A stretch of DNA of 64,000 nt from Glycomyces fuscus (GTDB taxonomy: Bacteria > Actinomycetota > Actinomycetes > Streptosporangiales > Streptosporangiaceae), in the NCBI GenBank assembly GCA_002529455.1, contig NYMS01000060.1, positions 186,001 to 250,000 on the forward strand, read 5' to 3'. The notes beneath the pieces are model-generated. The model did no database searches. It was given only the letters and a program-made list of their open reading frames with translations, and had not been told where the DNA came from. Positions 34,744 to 43,302 of the stretch are shown in pieces; position 1 is the stretch's first letter, and each line of letters starts with the position of its first letter. A program made the translations under genes and the position numbers.

Positions 34744-35931
34744 ATGCCCGGTTCCGTCATCGTCGGTGGGGCACGGACCCCCACCGGCAGACTCCTCGGC
34801 TCCCTCGCCGGGTTCTCCGCCGCCGACCTCGGGGGCTTCGCGATCAAGGCCGCGCTGGAGCGCGCCGGCATCACCGGCGAACAGGTCGGATACGTGGTCA
34901 TGGGACAGGTGCTCCAGGCGGGCGCGGGCCAGATCCCGTCCCGCCAGGCCGCCGTCAAGGCGGGCATCCCCATGAACGTGCCGTCGGTGACGATCAACAA
35001 GGTCTGCCTGTCGGGCCTGGACGCGATCGCCCTCGCCGACCAGCTCATCACCGCGGGCGAGTTCGACGTGGTGGTGGCCGGGGGCATGGAGTCCATGACC
35101 AACGCGCCGCACCTGCTGCCCAAGTCGCGCAAGGGCTACAAGTACGGGTCGGTCGAGGTCCTGGACGCGACCGCGCACGACGGTCTGACCGACGCCTTCG
35201 AGGGCGACTCCATGGGCGCCTCCACCGAGCGCCACAACGGCAAGCTCGGCATCGGGCGCGAGGAGCAGGACGCCTTCTCGGCCCGCTCCCACCAGCGCGC
35301 GGCCGCCGCGGCCGCGGCCGGGTACTTCGACGCCGAGATCGTCCCCGTCCAGATCCCGCAGCGCAAGGGCGACCCCGTCGTCTTCTCCGCGGACGAGGGC
35401 GTCCGGGCCGACACCACCGTCGAGAGCCTGGCCCGGCTGCGCCCCGCCTTCGACGGCGAGGGCACGATCACCGCGGGCTCCTCCTCGCAGATCTCCGACG
35501 GCGCCGCCGCGGTGGTCGTGATGAGCCGCGCCAAGGCCGAGGAGCTGGGCGCCACGGTCCTGGCCGAGATCGGCGCGCACGGCAACGTCGCCGGCCCGGA
35601 CAACTCGCTGCACTCCCAGCCCTCCAACGCCATCCGGCACGCGCTGGGCAAGGCGGGCCGCTCGGTCGAGGACCTGGACCTGATCGAGATCAACGAGGCC
35701 TTCGCCGCGGTGGGCCTGCAGTCCACCCGGGACCTGGGCGTCTCGGAGGACATCGTCAACGTCAACGGCGGCGCCATCGCGCTCGGCCACCCGATCGGCG
35801 CCTCCGGCGCCCGCATCGCCCTGCACCTGGTCCACGAGCTGCGCCGCCGCGGCGGCGGGTTCGGCGCGGCCGCCCTGTGCGGCGGTGGCGGCCAGGGCGA
35901 CGCCCTGCTGTTCACGGTTCCCGCCGAGTAG
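34744..35931 (+). CDS. Acetyl-CoA acetyltransferase (thiolase)
   Basis: 395-aa biosynthetic-type thiolase that condenses or cleaves acyl-CoA units. Nucleophile Cys88 lies in NKVCLSGLDAI. The other catalytic signatures are INEAFAAVG, GGAIALGHPIGASGAR (His) and ALCGGGGQGDA (second Cys). ATG 34744 has GGAGG 9 bases upstream; a frame to 34639 has no conserved residues. Together with the dehydrogenase at 29.9 kb it can run acetyl-CoA to 3-hydroxybutyryl-CoA, a precursor of butyryl- and isobutyryl-CoA. Confidence 0.95.
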   Translation: MPGSVIVGGARTPTGRLLGSLAGFSAADLGGFAIKAALERAGITGEQVGYVVMGQVLQAGAGQIPSRQAAVKAGIPMNVPSVTINKVCLSGLDAIALADQLITAGEFDVVVAGGMESMTNAPHLLPKSRKGYKYGSVEVLDATAHDGLTDAFEGDSMGASTERHNGKLGIGREEQDAFSARSHQRAAAAAAAGYFDAEIVPVQIPQRKGDPVVFSADEGVRADTTVESLARLRPAFDGEGTITAGSSSQISDGAAAVVVMSRAKAEELGATVLAEIGAHGNVAGPDNSLHSQPSNAIRHALGKAGRSVEDLDLIEINEAFAAVGLQSTRDLGVSEDIVNVNGGAIALGHPIGASGARIALHLVHELRRRGGGFGAAALCGGGGQGDALLFTVPAE

Positions 35932-36146
35932 CACCGGGCCGGGCCCCGAGCCCGGCCGCCCCCTCGCGGACGCCGCCCGCGGGCACCGGGAGATCCCCGA
36001 ACGCCCGCGTGGCGGACCTCGCGGGGGACCTGACCCGAAGACACTGTGTACCCGGGAGAGCCCCGGGGGCACGACGCACCTGACAGCCGCGGGGCGGGGG
36101 CCACGAGCCCTCGCCCCGTCCTGCTCCGTCCACAGCAAGGAGTCCC

Positions 36147-37103
36147 ATGCACGCCCCCCAACTGGTCGAACGGGTCCGCGAGGGTGACCGCCGGGCGCTG
36201 GCCCGCGCGATCACCCTGGTCGAGAACGGATCCGCGGCCCTGCGCGAGATCATGGCGGGCCTGGCCCCGTACACCGGCCGGGCCCGGGTGGTGGGGTTCA
36301 CCGGTTCCCCGGGGGTGGGCAAGTCCACCACCACCAACGCCGTCGTGCGCGCGGCCAGGGCGAAGGGGCTGGCCGTCGCCGTGCTGGCCGTGGACCCGTC
36401 GTCTCCGTTCACCGGCGGCGCCCTGCTCGGCGACCGCGTGCGGATGCAGGAGCACGCCACCGACCCCGGGGTCTTCATCCGCTCCATGGCCAACCGGGGG
36501 CACCTGGGCGGGCTGTCCTGGGCCACGCCGCACGCCCTGCGGGTGCTCGACGCGGCCGGGTTCGACGTGATCCTGGTGGAGACGGTGGGCGTGGGCCAGG
36601 CCGAGGTGGAGATCGCCGGGCAGGCCGACACCACCGTGGTGCTGTGCGCCCCGGGCATGGGCGACTCGGTGCAGGCCGCCAAGGCGGGCGTGCTGGAGGT
36701 CGCCGACGTCTTCGCGATCAACAAGGCCGACCGGGAGGGCGCCAAGTCCACGCTGCGCGAACTGCGCCAGATGATCGCCATGAAGGACCGCACCGACCAG
36801 GAGTGGAAGCCGCCGATCGTGATGACCGTCGCCTCCAAGGACGAGGGTGTCGACGAGCTGTGGGAGCGGATGGAGCAGCACTTCGCCCACCTGGAGGCCA
36901 GCGGCGAGCTGACCCGGCGCCGCCGCGTCCGCGCCCGGGACGAGGTGCAGGCGATCGTGCTGGACCTGCTGCGCTCGCGGATGGGCGGGACGGGCGACGA
37001 CACCGGCCTGGACGCGCTGGCCGAGGACGTGGCGGAGGGGCGCAGGGACCCCTATGCCGCCGCCGACGTGATGCTGGAGAAGCTGGGCGCTGGTCTGGGG
37101 TGA
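36147..37103 (+). CDS. meaB: MeaB-type GTPase chaperone for B12 mutases
   Basis: G-protein chaperone that loads adenosylcobalamin and protects acyl-CoA mutases from inactivation. 318 aa. P-loop GSPGVGKST (residues 53-61), the DPSSPFTGGALLGDRVRM switch, VETVGVGQAEVEI and the guanine-recognition NKADREGA. The helical C-terminal dimerisation arm contains RRRRVRARDEVQAIV. ATG 36147 follows cagcaaggagtccc. The 3' end of the gene is partly duplicated just downstream. Confidence 0.94.
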   Translation: MHAPQLVERVREGDRRALARAITLVENGSAALREIMAGLAPYTGRARVVGFTGSPGVGKSTTTNAVVRAARAKGLAVAVLAVDPSSPFTGGALLGDRVRMQEHATDPGVFIRSMANRGHLGGLSWATPHALRVLDAAGFDVILVETVGVGQAEVEIAGQADTTVVLCAPGMGDSVQAAKAGVLEVADVFAINKADREGAKSTLRELRQMIAMKDRTDQEWKPPIVMTVASKDEGVDELWERMEQHFAHLEASGELTRRRRVRARDEVQAIVLDLLRSRMGGTGDDTGLDALAEDVAEGRRDPYAAADVMLEKLGAGLG

Positions 37104-37186
37104 TGGGGGGTGTCGGCGTCGGCGGTGTGCCGGCGTGGTGCTGGAGAAGCTCAGCGCTGACCTGGGCTAGGGGGTGTCGGCGTCGG
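37069..37186 (+). repeat. Partial duplication of the meaB 3' end
   Basis: The segment 37069-37122 (last codons of meaB plus ggggtgtcggcgtcgg) recurs, diverged, at about 37136-37186. The second copy could encode VLEKLSADLG followed by TAG, parallel to the true end MLEKLGAGLG. It looks like an old tandem slippage event. Confidence 0.7.
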
Positions 37187-37189
37187 ACC

Positions 37190-37987
37190 CTAGGATGCCA
37201 GGACTCCGTTCAGCACGGCGGCGAAGCCCTCCGGGGCGTCGGCGAAGCCGCCGTGCCCGCCCGGGAAGGTGACCGGCTCGGTACCGAGCAGTCTGGCCAG
37301 CGCCGCGGAGGTTCGCGCGGTCAGCAGGCCGCCCGAATCGGCTCCGAGGCCGACCACGACGCGGACGGGCCCGGCCGCGAGCGCGCCGGTGTCGGGCACG
37401 TACCGGATGGTGTGCCGGAGCTCGTGGACGTAGAAGCGGGTGCTGTCAGCGAGCACCTGTTCGCTGAACTCCTCGTCCGGAGCGGCTTGCCTCCTGGGAA
37501 AACCGGCGTTGTCCGCGAACCTGGCCCGTGCCGCGAGCAGGCCCTCCCGGAGGTAGGTCGTGATGACGTCCTCGGTCGCGGCGCGCTGCTCGGCGGCGTC
37601 GGGCAGCAGCTCCATCAGGGGTGGCTCGTGCGCGACGACCGTGCGGACCCGGTCGGGGCGCCGTTCGGCCAGTGCCAGCGCGGTCACCGCGCCGCCACTG
37701 GTGCCCAGCACGTCCGCCGAGCGCGTGCCGAGGGCGTCCAGGAGGGCGACGAGGTCATCTGCGCGCAGCTCCGGCGTGGAGTCCTGCTCCGGGTCGTTCA
37801 GAGGACTGCGGGAGATACCCCGGGGATCGTGGGTGATGACGGTGCGGTCCCGCGCGAGAAGGTCCGCCACGGGGGCGAACCTGCCGGCGGCCATGGGCGC
37901 GCCCGTCAGGACGAGGACCGCTCCCTCGCCGCGGACCTCGTAGTACAGCGTCCCGTCGGGCGTGTCCAGGGTGTGTGCGCTCACCAT
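37190..37987 (-). CDS. Alpha/beta hydrolase
   Basis: 265-aa alpha/beta hydrolase with the strand VLVLTGAPMAAGRFAPVAD, an oxyanion region HDPRGISRSP, nucleophile elbow GTSGGA and the likely catalytic His in FPGGHGGFADAPEG. Related to the many actinobacterial hydrolases acting on small esters, lactones or epoxides; the substrate is unknown. ATG 37987 has GGAAGGAG upstream; the longer frame to 38107 runs through a terminator and is rejected. Confidence 0.88.
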   Translation of the reverse strand: MVSAHTLDTPDGTLYYEVRGEGAVLVLTGAPMAAGRFAPVADLLARDRTVITHDPRGISRSPLNDPEQDSTPELRADDLVALLDALGTRSADVLGTSGGAVTALALAERRPDRVRTVVAHEPPLMELLPDAAEQRAATEDVITTYLREGLLAARARFADNAGFPRRQAAPDEEFSEQVLADSTRFYVHELRHTIRYVPDTGALAAGPVRVVVGLGADSGGLLTARTSAALARLLGTEPVTFPGGHGGFADAPEGFAAVLNGVLAS

Positions 37988-38057
37988 GTCCGCCGCTCCT
38001 TCCCTCGCGTGCTCGTCCGGAGCAAGGATTCCACCGGGGGATCCGGGCGGAGGAAAA

Positions 38058-38092
38058 CGGCCGGTGCGGACCGCGGTGGTCCGCACCGGCCG
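38058..38092 (-). terminator. Terminator hairpin after chitinase 1
   Basis: CGGCCGGTGCGGACC and GGTCCGCACCGGCCG form a perfect 15-bp stem with a 5-base gcggt loop, 37 bases beyond the chitinase stop. Nearly the same stem sequence recurs after the second chitinase gene. Confidence 0.8.
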
Positions 38093-38128
38093 CCTCCGGC
38101 CCGACACGCGCCGGACCGGAACCGCGTG

Positions 38129-40087
38129 CTACCCGGCCAGCGCCGCGTCGACGGCGGCCATGAGGCTGCCCTCGGCGTCGTCGCCGTCCACGGACCAGAT
38201 CATGACGCCTCCCAGGCCCTGGTCCTGCGCCCAGTCGGTCTTCTGGGCCATGGAGACCTCGTCGTCGTAGGTCCAGAAGGTCGAGCCGTCGTACAGCCAG
38301 GCGGTGCCCAGCGCGTCGTCGCGGTACAGCTCGTAGCCGCCGGTCCCCGGCAGCTCCTTGAGGACCTTCCAGTCCTCGATCCCCGCCTCGTAGCTACCGG
38401 GGGCGGGACCGGTAGCGCTCTGGAAGAGACCGTCGCCCTCGGGCCCGGGCTCCACGCCGGTCCAGCCGCGGCCGTAGAACGGCACGCCGAGGACCATGTC
38501 GGCGGGGTCGACGCCGTGGTCGAGGTAGGCCTGGACCGTGGTCTCGGTGGAGTAGACGTCCGGACCGGGGTCGTCGGGGTGGGTCAGCAGGTTGGACTGG
38601 TGGTTGGCGGTGGTCTCCCAGCCTCCGTGGTAGTCGTAGCCCTGCACCGTGATGAAGTCGAAGTCGGTCATGAGCGGCTCCATCTCGAAGCCGAGCTCGA
38701 TCTTCTCCGGGTCCGCGGGCAGGAACGCGGTCAGCTCGTACTCGCGGTTGGTCTCGGCCTCCAGGGCGTCCAGCTGGTCGCGGAACTCCGAGACCAGGGC
38801 GGTGAAGTTCTCCCTGTCCTCGGGGCGGACCGTGTTGTGCTCGTGGCCCGCCGACCCCGGCCACTCCCAGTCCAGGTCGACGCCGTCGAAGACGCCGTAG
38901 GCGGAGCCGGGCCCGCCCGCGCCGTCGAAGAGCGGCAGGTTGCCGCGCAGGAACTGGTCGACGCAGGAGGAGACCATGCGCTCGCGGGACTCGGCGGTCA
39001 GCGCGGCGTCGGAGAAGTGCTCGGACCAGGTCCAGCCGCCGAGGGAGATGTTGACCTTGAGGTCGGGGTACATCTCCTTGAGCTCGCGCAGCTGGTTGAA
39101 GTTGCCTCGCAGGTCCTGGTTCCAGGTGTCGGCCACCCCGTCGACGCTGTCGGCGGCCCCGAAGGAGCGGCCGTAGTCGGCCCAGGCGTCGCCCTGGCCG
39201 ACCTGGTTGGCCATGAAGCACTCGCCGTTCGCGTTGATGTTGCCGAAGGCGTAGTTGATGTGGGTGAGCTTCTCGGCGGTGCCTGAGGTGACCAGGTCGT
39301 TCACGAGGTAGCCGCGGTCGTAGATGCCCCACTGGGTGAAGTAGGCGACCCGGCGCTCCTGGGGCGGGTCGGTGGGGCCGCCGCCGTCCGCGTCGGTGGT
39401 GGCGGTGACGGCACCGCTCTCGGGTCCCCGGTTGTTGGAGGTGTCGTAGGCGCGCACGGTGAACGTGTGCTCGGTCTCGGGCGCCAGCCCGGTGACGGTG
39501 GCGGTGGTGCCGCTGACGGCGCGGACGACCTCGCCCCCGGAGAGGACCTCGTAGCCCGCGATCCCGGCGTTGTCCTCCGCCGCGCTCCACTCCAGGGCCA
39601 CGGTGGTCGAGGTGGTGCCGGTGACGGCCAGGCCGGTCGGCGCGGTGGGCGGCTCGGTGTCCTCCTCGCCGGGCTCACCCGAGCAGCTGCCGCCGTTGAG
39701 CGTGCAGTCCACGGGAGCGGTGTCGCCGCCGCCGTGGGTGCCGTTGAACCCGATGGAGTAGCTGCCGCCCGCCGGGACGGGGGCTCCCCACGCGGGCGGG
39801 GTGACGGTGTAGGCGTCGCCGGAGCGGCTGAGGGTGGCGTTCCACAGGCTGGTGATCGCGGTGCCGGAGGGGAGCCGGAAGCCGATGCTCCAGTCGGTCA
39901 GCGGTGCGTTTGAGCCGTTGGCGATGGTGAGCTGCCCGCCGTAGCCGGTCTCCCAGCGGCTGGTCTCCACGTAGGTGACGGTGACGTCCGCGGTGTCGGC
40001 CGAGGCGGCGGGGGCGGGCGCCAGGGCGAGGGGTAGGGCGATCGCGGCGGCCAGTGCCGCGATCCGGTGGCGAAGTCGTGCTCTCAC
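38129..40087 (-). CDS. Secreted GH18 chitinase with CBM2 and FN3 domains
   Basis: 652-aa secreted chitinase that hydrolyses internal beta-1,4 bonds of chitin. Order: a signal peptide ending APAASA, a family 2 carbohydrate-binding module (TYVETSRWETGYGGQLTI to DCTLNGGSCSG), a fibronectin type III domain (APTGLAVTGTTSTTVALEWS) and the GH18 barrel. The catalytic signature DGVDLDWEWPG has the acid Glu; SLGGWTWSEHFS and YDYHGGWET are further substrate-site motifs. GTG 40087 has AGGAG 5 bases upstream. It is a paralogue of the next gene, which lacks FN3. Preceded by 305 non-coding bases. Confidence 0.95.
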   Translation of the reverse strand: MRARLRHRIAALAAAIALPLALAPAPAASADTADVTVTYVETSRWETGYGGQLTIANGSNAPLTDWSIGFRLPSGTAITSLWNATLSRSGDAYTVTPPAWGAPVPAGGSYSIGFNGTHGGGDTAPVDCTLNGGSCSGEPGEEDTEPPTAPTGLAVTGTTSTTVALEWSAAEDNAGIAGYEVLSGGEVVRAVSGTTATVTGLAPETEHTFTVRAYDTSNNRGPESGAVTATTDADGGGPTDPPQERRVAYFTQWGIYDRGYLVNDLVTSGTAEKLTHINYAFGNINANGECFMANQVGQGDAWADYGRSFGAADSVDGVADTWNQDLRGNFNQLRELKEMYPDLKVNISLGGWTWSEHFSDAALTAESRERMVSSCVDQFLRGNLPLFDGAGGPGSAYGVFDGVDLDWEWPGSAGHEHNTVRPEDRENFTALVSEFRDQLDALEAETNREYELTAFLPADPEKIELGFEMEPLMTDFDFITVQGYDYHGGWETTANHQSNLLTHPDDPGPDVYSTETTVQAYLDHGVDPADMVLGVPFYGRGWTGVEPGPEGDGLFQSATGPAPGSYEAGIEDWKVLKELPGTGGYELYRDDALGTAWLYDGSTFWTYDDEVSMAQKTDWAQDQGLGGVMIWSVDGDDAEGSLMAAVDAALAG

Positions 40088-40392
40088 GTGTGCTCCTGGT
40101 GCGTGAGCGGTGTGGGGGTGTGCCTTCCGCCGCGGGGGCGGGCGGCTGCGGGGTGTGCGCCCAGGGAGTGCGGTGTCGCGAGCTGACCGGTGCGGGGACC
40201 GGCGGCGCGCGTGGGAGGTGGCGTGTGCGCGGCAGGGGCATGGCGGGCCTCCGACCTGGGGGGAGGAGGGGGAGGGTGGTGGCCGGTGCGGACCGTCGCA
40301 CATCGGTCCGCACCGGCCGTGGCGGCGGTGCTCCCCGGATCAGAGCACCGACGCCGCTCGGGCCCGGTCCGGGGTCGCCGGACCGGGAGTCC
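40088..40392. other. Gap between the two chitinase genes
   Basis: 305 very GC-rich bases. They hold the terminator of the upstream chitinase (40281-40318), and I see no promoter motif like the AT-rich palindrome found above the second gene. No ORF here is credible. Confidence 0.5.
40281..40318 (-). terminator. Terminator hairpin after chitinase 2
   Basis: GGCCGGTGCGGACC and GGTCCGCACCGGCC form a perfect 14-bp stem with a 10-base loop, 75 bases beyond the stop. The stem is the same sequence as in the hairpin after chitinase 1; only the loop differs. Confidence 0.8.
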
Positions 40393-42069
40393 TCAGTCGC
40401 TCAGCGCCGCGTCGATGGCGGCCATGAGGCTGCCCTCGGCGTCGTCGCCGTCGATGGACCAGACCATGACCCCGCCGAGGCCGTTGTCCTGGGCCCAGTC
40501 GGTCTTCTGCGTCATGGCGGTCTCGTCGTCGTAGTTCCAGAGGGTCTCGCCGTCGTAGATCCAGGCGGTGCCGGCCTCCTCGTTGCGGAAGACCTCGAAC
40601 TCACCGGAGTCGACCTTCTCCTCCAGCACCTTCCAGTCCTCGGTGCCCGCCGCGTACGTCCCCTGCGCGGGGCCCGTCGCGGGCTGGAAGAGGCCGTCGC
40701 CCTCGGGGCCGGGCTCCACGCCCGTCCACCCCTGTCCGTAGAAGGGGACGCCCAGGACGATCTTGTCGGGGTCCACCCCCCGGTCCAGGTAGGCCTGGAC
40801 GACGAGCTCGGTGGAGATCACCGGCTGGGGGTCGCGGGCGTCCACGACCAGGTTGGACTGGTGGTTGGTCGTGCTCTCCCAGGTGCCGTGGTAGTCGTAG
40901 CCCTGCACCGTGACGAAGTCGAAGTCGGTCATGAGCTCGTCCAGCTCGTACCCGGCGTCCAGGCGCCAGCCCCCGGCGGGCATGAACGCGGTCAGCTCGT
41001 AGTGGCGGTCGGTCTCCTCGCCGAGCGCGTCCAGCTGGTCGCGGAACTCCTGCACCAGGGCGGTGTAGTTCTCCCTGTCCTCGGGGCGGACCGTGTTGTG
41101 CGGGTTGCCGTCGGAGCCGGGCCACTCCCAGTCCAGGTCGATGCCGTCGAAGATCCCGTAGGCGGCTCCCTCGCCGCCGGCGCCGTCGAGCTCGGGCAGG
41201 TTCCCCCTGAGGTACAGGTCGACGCAGGAGGAGACGAGCCTCTCGCGGGACTCCTCGGTCAGGGCCGCGTCGGAGAAGTGCTCGGACCAGTTCCAGCCGC
41301 CCAGGGAGACGCTGACGACCAGGTCGGGGTACATCTCCTTGAGCTTGCGCAGCTGGTTGAAGTTGCCGCGCAGGTCCTGGTCGGGGTCGTCGGCGACGCC
41401 GTCGACGCTCTCCCCGGCGGGGACGGGGCGCCCGTAGTCGGCGGTGGCGTCGCCCTGGCCGGGTTCGTCGCTCATGAAGCACTCGCCCTCGGCGCTGACG
41501 TTGCCGAACGCGTACTGGATGTGGGTGAGCTTCTCCGCGCTGTCGCTGTCGACCAGGTCGCGGACGTGGTAGTCGCGCTCCCTGGCGCTCCACTGGGTGT
41601 AGTAGGCGACGCTGCGGCTGTCGTGCGAGGGGCCGCTCCCGTCGTCCCCGGCGCAGGGGGAGCCGTTGACCAGGCAGTCCACGAGGTCGGTGGCGCCGTC
41701 GGAGTGCAGTCCGTTGAAGCCGAAGGAGTAGCTGCCGTTCGCCGGGACGTCGGCGCCCCAGTGCGGCGGGGTGACCGTGTAGCCGGCGGGGGTGCCCGAG
41801 AGGGTGGCGTTCCACAGCTCGTGGATGCGGCTGCCGTCGGGGAGCGAGAACTCGACGGCCCAGTCGTCGACGGGGGCGTCCGAGGCGTTGTGGAGGGTGA
41901 TCTGCCCGGTGTAGCCGGTGTTCCACCGGGCCGACTCCGTGTAGGTGACCGTGAGGTCGGCGGCGTCGGCCTGCTGGGCGGCGGCGGGGGCCGCGGTCGG
42001 CGCGAGCGGGGCGAGCAGCACGGCGGCCGCGACGGCCGCGAGGCGGGTACTGAAACGTCGTGCTCTCAC
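40393..42069 (-). CDS. Secreted GH18 chitinase with CBM2
   Basis: 558-aa paralogue of the preceding chitinase. Signal peptide ends near APAAAQQADA, followed by a CBM2 (TYTESARWNTGYTGQITL to DCLVNGSPCAG), a short Ser/Gly linker in place of FN3 and the GH18 barrel with DGIDLDWEWPG, SLGGWNWSEHFS and YDYHGTWES. GTG 42069 begins with the same MRAR residues as its paralogue; AGGAG lies 12 bases upstream. An AT-rich palindrome some 210 bases upstream is the likely control site. The two enzymes probably act on chitin outside the cell. Confidence 0.95.
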   Translation of the reverse strand: MRARRFSTRLAAVAAAVLLAPLAPTAAPAAAQQADAADLTVTYTESARWNTGYTGQITLHNASDAPVDDWAVEFSLPDGSRIHELWNATLSGTPAGYTVTPPHWGADVPANGSYSFGFNGLHSDGATDLVDCLVNGSPCAGDDGSGPSHDSRSVAYYTQWSARERDYHVRDLVDSDSAEKLTHIQYAFGNVSAEGECFMSDEPGQGDATADYGRPVPAGESVDGVADDPDQDLRGNFNQLRKLKEMYPDLVVSVSLGGWNWSEHFSDAALTEESRERLVSSCVDLYLRGNLPELDGAGGEGAAYGIFDGIDLDWEWPGSDGNPHNTVRPEDRENYTALVQEFRDQLDALGEETDRHYELTAFMPAGGWRLDAGYELDELMTDFDFVTVQGYDYHGTWESTTNHQSNLVVDARDPQPVISTELVVQAYLDRGVDPDKIVLGVPFYGQGWTGVEPGPEGDGLFQPATGPAQGTYAAGTEDWKVLEEKVDSGEFEVFRNEEAGTAWIYDGETLWNYDDETAMTQKTDWAQDNGLGGVMVWSIDGDDAEGSLMAAIDAALSD

Positions 42070-42696
42070 GTCGTGGCATCTCCTGGTGCGTGGGCGGGGG
42101 TCGGGGGGATGGACGACCGTGCTCCTGGAGCGGGTGGGACGGGCTGCGGTCGTGTGCGGGGACCGCGCGGAGCCGCGGTCCGTCGGCGGGGTTCGGTGCC
42201 CTCCCTGCGGGGTGGTCCACGGGGGTCAAGCGAGGACAGGTCTTACCCTGAGCCTCTGACGTGGGGGGATAAATTTTTAGGAAACTTAACTAATAATTCC
42301 GTGCCCCGTCAAGGCCCGGTGCGGACTCTCCGTCCGCCCTCGCGGACGCGGAGGCGGACTTCGCACTCCCTTCGCCCGAGGCCCGGTGAATCTGCCGAGT
42401 TGGCGGGGTGGACCAGTTCCGAATGCGGAATCTGTCCCCTTGTGGCCACGGAAAAGTATTGCCTTCTTTCCTGTCCGGTGTTAGGCGGCCTGTGTGGTTC
42501 CCCCTCCGGCTTCTCACCAGCCGCCGGGGAATCCCACGTCACACTCGTTCCAGTGCGCCGCGTCCGTCACTTCCGCGGACCGGAACGGACGCCCCGGCCG
42601 TGCCCGGGCCGGCACCCGGCGGCCGGACCGTCCGTGGGCGGGGCCGGGACCCTCCGGCCAGGCGGTTGCGCCCGCCCGGCTGGCTAGAGTGAACCC
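42070..42696. other. 627-bp divergent intergenic region
   Basis: Separates chitinase 2 from the MarR gene. It holds one strikingly AT-rich island at 42268-42300 and the MarR promoter at its right end. The rest is GC-rich with no convincing ORF or RNA gene; the ORFs predicted here lack codon structure. Confidence 0.5.
42277..42293. promoter_or_regulatory. TTAGGAAAC palindrome above chitinase 2
   Basis: TTAGGAAACTTAACTAA is a 17-base near-palindrome (six of eight pairs match). It resembles the perfect form TTAGGAAACTTTCCTAA that I recall upstream of secreted polysaccharide-hydrolase genes in actinomycetes. It lies 208 bases above the chitinase start in the only AT-rich island of the region. 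Confidence 0.5.
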
Positions 42697-43230
42697 GTGG
42701 GTAACCCGTTGAATCTCCCGTTCGACCCGATCGAGCGGGCACACGACAACTGGACGCGCAGATGGGGGCCCTCGCCCGCCATGGCGGCGGTCACCTCGGT
42801 CATGCGCGCGCAGCAGATCCTGATCGGGGAGCTGGACGGCGCCCTCAAGCCGTTCGGCCTGACCTTCGCCCGCTACGAGGCGCTCGTCCTGCTCACCTTC
42901 AGCGGTTCCGGCTCGCTGCCCCTGGGCAAGATCGGTGAGCGCCTCATGGTGCACCCGACCAGCGTCACCAACACCATCGACCGGCTGGAGGGGCAGGGCT
43001 TCGTGCGCCGCCTCCCCAACCCGAGCGACGGTCGCGGCGTGCTGGCCGAGATCACCGACTCGGGGCGCCGGGTCACCGAGGAGGCGACCGGGGCCCTGCT
43101 GTCCATGGACTTCGGCCTGGGCTGCTACTCCGACGAGGAGCTGTGGCGCATGCACGAGATGTTCACCAGGCTCAGGGTGGACTTCGGGGACTTCCCCGAG
43201 CCCGTCGCGGAGGCCGCCGAGGGCCGCTGA
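42697..43230 (+). CDS. MarR family transcriptional regulator
   Basis: 177-aa winged-helix regulator. Helical dimerisation ends surround the DNA-binding core KPFGLTFARYEALVLL, KIGERLMVHPTSVTNTIDRL and the wing RRLPNPSDGRGVLAEITDSG. GTG 42697 is preceded by TAGAGT (42685-42690) and 6 bases, so it is probably leaderless. A palindrome over the promoter of the next gene suggests that it represses the mutase in response to an acyl-CoA or acid; that is inference. Confidence 0.9.
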   Translation: MGNPLNLPFDPIERAHDNWTRRWGPSPAMAAVTSVMRAQQILIGELDGALKPFGLTFARYEALVLLTFSGSGSLPLGKIGERLMVHPTSVTNTIDRLEGQGFVRRLPNPSDGRGVLAEITDSGRRVTEEATGALLSMDFGLGCYSDEELWRMHEMFTRLRVDFGDFPEPVAEAAEGR

Positions 43231-43277
43231 CCGCCCGACGCGCCCCCGGCGCCGCGGGCGCCCTCCCTGTACATCAT

Positions 43278-43295
43278 TAGTTGGACGTCCTACTA
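43278..43295. promoter_or_regulatory. Candidate MarR operator over the mutase promoter
   Basis: TAGTTGGACGTCCTACTA is an 18-base palindrome with one mismatched pair. It overlaps the -10-like TACTAT (43291-43296) of the leaderless mutase gene and lies 48 bases after the marR stop. Confidence 0.55.
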
Positions 43296-43302
43296 TTTCG
43301 GT

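Noticed and set aside
36090..36146. Second B12-binding mutase subunit near meaB
   Set aside because: No DxHxxG-type sequence was found in any credible frame around meaB or icmA.
43281..43296. TTGGAC and TACTAT as a -35/-10 pair for icmA
   Set aside because: They are only 4 bases apart; TTGGAC is better explained as half of the palindromic operator.
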